The notes beneath the pieces are model-generated. The model saw nothing but the letters and a program-made list of their open reading frames with translations. It ran no database searches and was not told the DNA's origin. Source: Leifsonia sp. NPDC080035 (GTDB taxonomy: Bacteria > Actinomycetota > Actinomycetes > Actinomycetales > Microbacteriaceae). Taken from it: a stretch of DNA of 64,000 bases. The position numbers were made by a program, and so were the translations under genes. The stretch's first letter is position 1. The number at the start of each line of letters is the position of its first letter. The DNA is taken from assembly GCF_040050925.1 (NCBI RefSeq), contig NZ_CP157390.1:1922001-1986000 (forward strand), given 5' to 3'. Positions 60,058 to 64,000 of this stretch are shown here, in pieces.

Positions 60058-61055
60058 CCCGCCCGGAGCTCGAGAACGACCTTGCGCCCCGGCTCCGCCC
60101 CCTCGGCGGCGCGGTGCGCATCCCACACCTCGTCGAGCGCGAAGGTCTGCGGGCGGGCCGACCGCAGCCGCCCCTCCGCCACGTCGGCGAGGAGGCCGGA
60201 GAGCATCCGCCGGTACGCGGGCCGGTGGCGGAGAACGAAGAACGGGACGCTGCACACCCGCTCGCGGGGATGACGGGCGACCGCCGCCCGAGCCGACCCG
60301 CGCAGCGAATCGCCGCGCTCGTGACCGCGCCGCCCCGCGAACGCCGTGTGCACCAGCGTGCCGTCGGGGGACAGCGTCTCGGCGACGCGGGGCGAGCCGG
60401 TGTGGTCGATGGCCGCGCCGAACGGGCCGCCCGCGGCCTCGACGGCCCGGGCCGGCCAGTCCGGGTCGCGATAGTCGATCGTCGCGACGCCGTCCACGGG
60501 CGACGACGCGGTGCCGACGACGGTCCTGCCAGCGCGCTCGGCGAGCTGAGCCGCGATCGAGCCGACCGGGCCGGACACGCCCTGGATCAGGATCCGGGGC
60601 GCCGGTCCGGCGAGCTGGAGCGCAAGGGCGGCGGTCACCGCATCCAGCGGGGCGACGGCCGCGCTCGCGGGATCGAGACCGTCCGGAACGGCCACGAGCA
60701 GCGTGGGGGAGACGACGAGCAGCGTCGTGTGGGAGCCCATCCTCGGCAGGACGCCCGCCACCCGCATCCCCGCGCGCAGGCCCAGCGCGACGGAGACCGC
60801 CGACTCCGACTCGAGCACGCCGACGAAGTCGTACCCGGTGACGAAGCCGGGGACGGGCTGGAAGACGTACCCGCCGCGGCGGGCGAGAACGTCGGTCGCG
60901 CCGAGCGACGCGTGGGTCACCGCCACGACGACGTCGTTACCGCGCGGGGCCCTCACCCGCTCGCGCGCGAGGACGACGCCGCTCGGGTCGCCGAAGCGCA
61001 CGACGCGCACGGAGCGCCGCGCGTCCTCTCCGGCCGCTCCTCCCGCCGCCGCCAT
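60054..61055 (-). CDS. MDR-family quinone oxidoreductase-like protein
   Basis: A 333-aa MDR protein: VVVAVTHASLGATDVLARRGG, FVTGYDFVGVLE, NADPH site ILIQGVSGPVGSIAAQLAERAG and AIDHTGSPRVAETLSPDG. No zinc-binding Cys cluster. Substrate unknown. The ATG at 61055 overlaps the GNAT stop by one base (TGATG), so both are one transcription unit. Confidence 0.82.
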   Translation of the reverse strand: MAAAGGAAGEDARRSVRVVRFGDPSGVVLARERVRAPRGNDVVVAVTHASLGATDVLARRGGYVFQPVPGFVTGYDFVGVLESESAVSVALGLRAGMRVAGVLPRMGSHTTLLVVSPTLLVAVPDGLDPASAAVAPLDAVTAALALQLAGPAPRILIQGVSGPVGSIAAQLAERAGRTVVGTASSPVDGVATIDYRDPDWPARAVEAAGGPFGAAIDHTGSPRVAETLSPDGTLVHTAFAGRRGHERGDSLRGSARAAVARHPRERVCSVPFFVLRHRPAYRRMLSGLLADVAEGRLRSARPQTFALDEVWDAHRAAEGAEPGRKVVLELRAG

Positions 61056-61348
61056 CAGCCGGCGTGCCGCTGCAGCAGGCCGGACCGCTCCGGGTGCGCC
61101 TCGAACCAGTCGGCGACGTACCAGCACATCGGGACGATGCGCAGCTCGCCGGTGCGCTCGATGTCGTCGACCGCGTGCTCGACCAGCTGGGCCGCGTATC
61201 CCTTGCCGCGATGGGTCGGCACGGTGAACGCCCGCGTCAGCGAGATCGCGCCGCCGAGGATGCGGTAGTCGAGGATGCCGACCAGCTCGCCGTCGATCCG
61301 CATCGCGTAGCGGTTCGCGTCCGTCTCGTTGCTGAACTCGGTGGCCAT
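61055..61348 (-). CDS. Short GNAT N-acetyltransferase (YjdJ/GCN5-like)
   Basis: A 97-aa minimal acetyltransferase: DGELVGILDYRILGGAISLT, the acetyl-CoA loop HRGKGYAAQLVEHAVDDI and the end CWYVADWFEAHPE. It matches the short YjdJ-type GNAT group, half the size of normal GNATs. Acceptor unknown. TACCAT read leftward (61355-61360) lies 6 nt before the ATG, so a leaderless start; leads into the oxidoreductase gene. Confidence 0.84.
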   Translation of the reverse strand: MATEFSNETDANRYAMRIDGELVGILDYRILGGAISLTRAFTVPTHRGKGYAAQLVEHAVDDIERTGELRIVPMCWYVADWFEAHPERSGLLQRHAG

Positions 61349-61519
61349 GCGCCCATGGTACGTCCGTCGCGCCGTTGGGGAACCCGAGGTATGGTGACGG
61401 AAGTGGGAACCCGACCCGCACCCCCGGGATCCCGCGCGCACTCCGCGACCCGCCACAGCAGGCCAGGCCGCCGGCGGCGACCGCCCCGGTGACGCAGAGC
61501 ACGCCCTGGAGCCGTATCC

Positions 61520-62299
61520 GTGACGATCGTCAGCCCGTCGCTCGAGCTTTCCCCCGCCCACCGCGCCCTGCTCGAGCGGGTGCCCATCGGGGAGCACTCC
61601 GTGATCGACGCCGAGAGCATCGGCTACGAGCACGAGGGGCTCCGGCTGGAGGGTTACCTCGCGCGCGACGTCCAGGCCGACGAGCGCCGCCCCGGCGTGC
61701 TGATCCTGCACGACTGGCATGGCGTCGACGACAACGTGCGAATGCGCGCCCAGATGCTGGCCCGCCGCGGCTATGTGGCCTTCGCCGCCGACCTGTATGG
61801 CGCGGATGTGCGCCCGACCGGCGACGCCGCCTCCGCCGAGGCGGGAAAGTACTACCGGGACCTGCCGCTCCTCCGCTCGCGCGTCGCCGCCGGTTTCAGT
61901 TGGCTGCAGCAGCATCCCGCCGTCGACCCGGCGCGGCTCGCGGTGCTCGGCTACTGCTTCGGCGGCACCGCAGCTCTCGAGTTCGCCCGGACCGGAGCGC
62001 CCGCCCGGGGCGTGGTCTCGTTCCACGGCGGCCTGATCGCCCACGAGCCGTCCGACGCGGCGGCGATCGCCGCCTCCCTGCTCATCCTCACCGGCGGGGA
62101 CGATCCCGTCGTTCCGGACGAGGCGGTGGTCGCCTTCGAGAACGAGCTCCGGACGGCTCCGCACGTGGACTGGCAGATCACGACGTACTCTGGCGCGCCG
62201 CACGCCTTCACGATCCCCGGGGGCGACCGGTACCGTCCGCTCGCCGACGCGCGCAGCTGGCGGGCGCTGGTCTGCTTCCTCGACGAGATCTTCGCGTGA
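61520..62299 (+). CDS. Dienelactone hydrolase-family protein
   Basis: A 259-aa alpha/beta hydrolase: LILHDWHGVDDNVRMRAQML, nucleophile Cys in LGYCFGGTAALEFA, Asp in LTGGDDPVVPDE and His in SGAPHAFTIPGG. The Cys-Asp-His triad is that of dienelactone hydrolases. The large N-terminal stretch (residues 1-45) is longer than in the classical enzyme. GTG 61520 chosen as the first start with coding character. Whether it acts on a true dienelactone is open because no ring-cleavage genes are near. Confidence 0.85.
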   Translation: MTIVSPSLELSPAHRALLERVPIGEHSVIDAESIGYEHEGLRLEGYLARDVQADERRPGVLILHDWHGVDDNVRMRAQMLARRGYVAFAADLYGADVRPTGDAASAEAGKYYRDLPLLRSRVAAGFSWLQQHPAVDPARLAVLGYCFGGTAALEFARTGAPARGVVSFHGGLIAHEPSDAAAIAASLLILTGGDDPVVPDEAVVAFENELRTAPHVDWQITTYSGAPHAFTIPGGDRYRPLADARSWRALVCFLDEIFA

Positions 62300-62388
62300 C
62301 GGTGCGCCCTGCGCCCGCCGCTGATTGGCGGTCTGGGATGTGGTCATGTAAGCTCTAATCCGGCCCGCGCGGGAACGCATCGGGTCTC

Positions 62389-62461
62389 GCGCCACTAGCT
62401 CAACGGATAGAGCATCTGACTACGGATCAGAAGGTTGGGGGTTCGAATCCCTCGTGGCGCA
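62389..62461 (+). tRNA. tRNA-Arg (anticodon ACG)
   Basis: A 73-nt cloverleaf: acceptor GCGCCAC pairs with GTGGCGC, D arm with AGCTCAACGGATAGAGC, anticodon stem TCTGA/TCAGA around loop CTACGGA (anticodon ACG, reads CGN Arg codons), T arm GGGGGTTCGAATCCC. CCA is not encoded. No integrase or attachment-site repeat flanks it. Confidence 0.97.
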
Positions 62462-62480
62462 CACTGGTTGAGACAGTGTG

Positions 62481-62507
62481 AAAGCCCCGGCTACGGCCGG
62501 GGCTTTT
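62481..62507 (+). terminator. Rho-independent terminator after tRNA-Arg
   Basis: AAAGCCCCGGC, a short loop and GCCGGGGCTTTT: a perfect G/C stem followed by four T, 19 nt after the tRNA. It may also stop the convergent flavin-reductase transcript. Confidence 0.88.
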
Positions 62508-62513
62508 CGCATG

Positions 62514-63137
62514 TCAAGGCGCCGTCGTGAGCCTGCCGGGCATGGCCCAGCCCTCGGCGAGGCGGGACGGCGCAAGCGGCCGGCCGTCGCCGAAGAAGTC
62601 GCAGAACTTCATGATCAGCGGGTCCCACGCGAGTGGATCGACGTACGACGTTCCGGGCAGGATCAACGACTCGTCCACATGCGAGCGCAGCACCCGCACG
62701 TGGAGCGCCCGCGCCGTCCCGAAGTCGTGGCTCGTGACGAGCTCGCACTCGAGCTGGATCGGGCACTCGGCGACGCGGTCGGCGCTGATGAGGTCGGACG
62801 GCTGCCGGGAGAGCCCCGCCGCCTCGAACTTCCGCGGCTCGTAGCGGTATCCGGTCTCACGCTTGTGCGGTGTGAGGACCGGTTCGCCGGTCAGCAGCGC
62901 CAGGCGGTCGACGTGGTCGACCAGGTGCGACGGCGCGAGGTTCAGGACACAGGACCCGGTGCGGAGGATGTTCTGCGTCGTCCGCGAGGAGGTGCCGAGC
63001 CCGAGCATTGCGCTGTCGCCGAGCCACCACGCGGACGACATGGGTGCGAGGTTGGTCGTGCCGTCCGGATTGGTCGATGAGACGAGGACGACGGGCGTGC
63101 CGTAGTAGTGGACCTTGAGAGGAACGATCGCGTGCAT
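62514..63137 (-). CDS. Flavin-reductase-fold (FMN-binding split barrel) protein
   Basis: A 207-aa flavoprotein: TPVVLVSSTNPDGTTNLAPM, SSAWWLGDSAMLGLGTSSRT, TQNILRTGSCVLNLAP and ECELVTSHDFGTARALHVRV. The fold binds FMN and serves flavin reductases and flavin-dependent oxygenase partners. No oxygenase gene is near, so the partner is unknown. TGGAG lies ahead of ATG 63137. Same direction as the partial MDR gene to its right. Confidence 0.84.
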   Translation of the reverse strand: MHAIVPLKVHYYGTPVVLVSSTNPDGTTNLAPMSSAWWLGDSAMLGLGTSSRTTQNILRTGSCVLNLAPSHLVDHVDRLALLTGEPVLTPHKRETGYRYEPRKFEAAGLSRQPSDLISADRVAECPIQLECELVTSHDFGTARALHVRVLRSHVDESLILPGTSYVDPLAWDPLIMKFCDFFGDGRPLAPSRLAEGWAMPGRLTTAP

Positions 63138-63200
63138 GACTCCAGGCTGCGTGAGCCCCTGCGGCCTCGCTGGCGGTTATCGGTCATCGCGTGCCGAGCG

Positions 63201-63238
63201 GTCAGCCCACCACGAGCACGTCAGCCCACCACGAGCAC
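63201..63238. repeat. 19-bp tandem duplication at the end of the MDR gene
   Basis: GTCAGCCCACCACGAGCAC occurs twice back to back (63201-63219 and 63220-63238). The right copy holds the last codons and stop of the MDR gene; the left copy follows the stop and is non-coding. Confidence 0.92.
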
Positions 63239-64000
63239 GAGCTTGCCGCGGACCGTGCCGCTCTCGCCGACGCGGTGCGCCTCGGCGACCTCCTCCAGGG
63301 GGAACGTGCGGCCGACCGCGATCGAGAACTCCCCGGCGGCTGCACGCTCGGCGACCTGCGAGAGCGCGTACGTCGCGCGGCCCGCATCCCCGCTGCTGAA
63401 CCGGACGCCGTGGCGTCGGGCGCCCGCATAGTCGGCCACGGTGACGACGTTCTCCGCGCCGCCGGCCAGGGCGACGAGCTCCGGGAGCACGCCGCTGCCC
63501 GCCACATCCAGCGCCCGGTCGACGCCGGCCGGTGCCATGGCGCGCACGCGGTCGGTCATCCCGTCGCCATAGGCGACCGGTTCGGCGCCGAGGGCGCGCA
63601 ACGCGTCGTGCGTCGCGGGACTCCCGGTGCCGATGACGCGCGCACCGCGGTGCACGGCGAGCTGCACGGCGGCGCTGCCGACGCTCCCGGAGGCGCCGTT
63701 GACCAGCAGGATGTCGCCGGTGCCGACCCCGAGCACGTCCAGTGAGCGCGCCGCGGTCTCCGCGGCGGCGGGCACGGCCGCGGCCTCGGCGAAACCGAGG
63801 CCGTCCGGGAGCGCTGCCCAGTCCGAGAGCACGGCCAGTTCGGCCTGCGCGGCGCCGTACGGCGAGGCGCCGAACACGGCGTCGCCGGCCGCGACGCCCG
63901 CGACACCCTCGCCGACCTCGTCGACGATCCCGGCCGCCTCGTAGCCGAGCGTCTGCGGGAGCCTCTGGTCCATCAGTCCCCGGCGCTTCTTCCAATCGCT
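63221..64000 (-). CDS. NADP-dependent MDR oxidoreductase, 5' end outside window
   Basis: A partial 260-codon frame entering from the right edge: SDWKKRRGLMDQRLPQTLGY, the NADPH site ILLVNGASGSVGSAAVQLAV and the end GKLVLVVG. SDWK and LGYEAAG show that the first ~45 residues lie beyond 64000, so the ATG at 63973 is not the start. A zinc-free quinone reductase-type MDR protein, the fourth MDR gene in this window. Its end carries the 19-bp tandem repeat. Confidence 0.83.
   Translation of the reverse strand, partial: SDWKKRRGLMDQRLPQTLGYEAAGIVDEVGEGVAGVAAGDAVFGASPYGAAQAELAVLSDWAALPDGLGFAEAAAVPAAAETAARSLDVLGVGTGDILLVNGASGSVGSAAVQLAVHRGARVIGTGSPATHDALRALGAEPVAYGDGMTDRVRAMAPAGVDRALDVAGSGVLPELVALAGGAENVVTVADYAGARRHGVRFSSGDAGRATYALSQVAERAAAGEFSIAVGRTFPLEEVAEAHRVGESGTVRGKLVLVVG

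Noticed and set aside
57235..60255. A 1,006-codon minus-strand frame spanning several genes
   Set aside because: Runs through the wrong frame of the MDR and GlxA genes and opposite the HAD gene; no domain is continuous in it.
62389..62461. tRNA-Arg as integration site of a genomic island
   Set aside because: No integrase nearby and no repeat of the tRNA 3' end in the window that I can see.

Overview
The window is about 70% G+C chromosomal DNA from a Gram-positive actinobacterium, most likely of the family Microbacteriaceae (Leifsonia-like). Support comes from strong codon bias, many GTG starts, a TreY/TreZ/GlgX trehalose-glycogen block, a DUF7882-type small protein, W-less WXG100-type proteins, and at least eleven genes whose start codon lies 6-7 nt after a TANNNT box (leaderless promoters). 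There is one tRNA (Arg, anticodon ACG). I see no rRNA, CRISPR array, insertion sequence, transposase, integrase or phage module.

Layout. 1-7842: a partial membrane-protein gene, then seven minus-strand genes overlapping by 1-4 nt (MDR dehydrogenase, pterin-synthase-like protein, glycosyltransferase, methyltransferase, flippase-like protein, RibD-like reductase, LtaS-like sulfatase), with a divergent CDP-alcohol phosphatidyltransferase. This looks like a pathway for a modified and possibly membrane-exported molecule that I cannot name. 7856-14077: alpha-galactoside uptake and cleavage (ROK regulator, two ABC permeases, a solute-binding lipoprotein interrupted by an in-frame amber codon, GH36 enzyme). 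14155-17273: LysR regulator between a cytoplasmic beta-lactamase-like gene and a complete class A beta-lactamase. 17317-29677: methyltransferase, LysM lipoprotein, TetR/DHA2 exporter/MarR, two-component system with PAP2 phosphatase, membrane proteins, a secreted protein, an APC permease and a PHP-domain protein. 29739-37485: a compact type VII-secretion-like locus (FHA-FtsK ATPase divergent from WXG100, small partner, DUF1023 hydrolase and lipoprotein). 37575-46378: acetyl-CoA synthetase and a Ser/Thr kinase flank two different cargo modules. Between the modules lie back-to-back copies of the kinase 3' end and the acs 3' end, so this is a locus holding two alternative cargos in series. 46375-52587: glgX-kinase and treY-treZ. 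52653-54307: two MarR paralogues and small proteins sharing three copies of a 15-bp palindrome; the second MarR gene has no ordinary start codon. 54437-64000: CsbD-like stress protein, small membrane proteins, TetR with 3-hydroxyacyl-CoA dehydrogenase, GlxA-type regulator with an oxidoreductase, HAD phosphatase, MDR oxidoreductases, GNAT, dienelactone hydrolase, tRNA-Arg, a flavin-reductase-fold protein and a partial oxidoreductase.

The strongest candidates for undescribed biology are the double-cargo acs/kinase locus, the overlapping pterin-like/glycosyl/flippase cluster, the minimal type VII-like locus with a predicted hydrolase-lipoprotein pair, and the MarR operator set with the ATC-start gene. 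No stretch longer than 300 bases lacks a gene.
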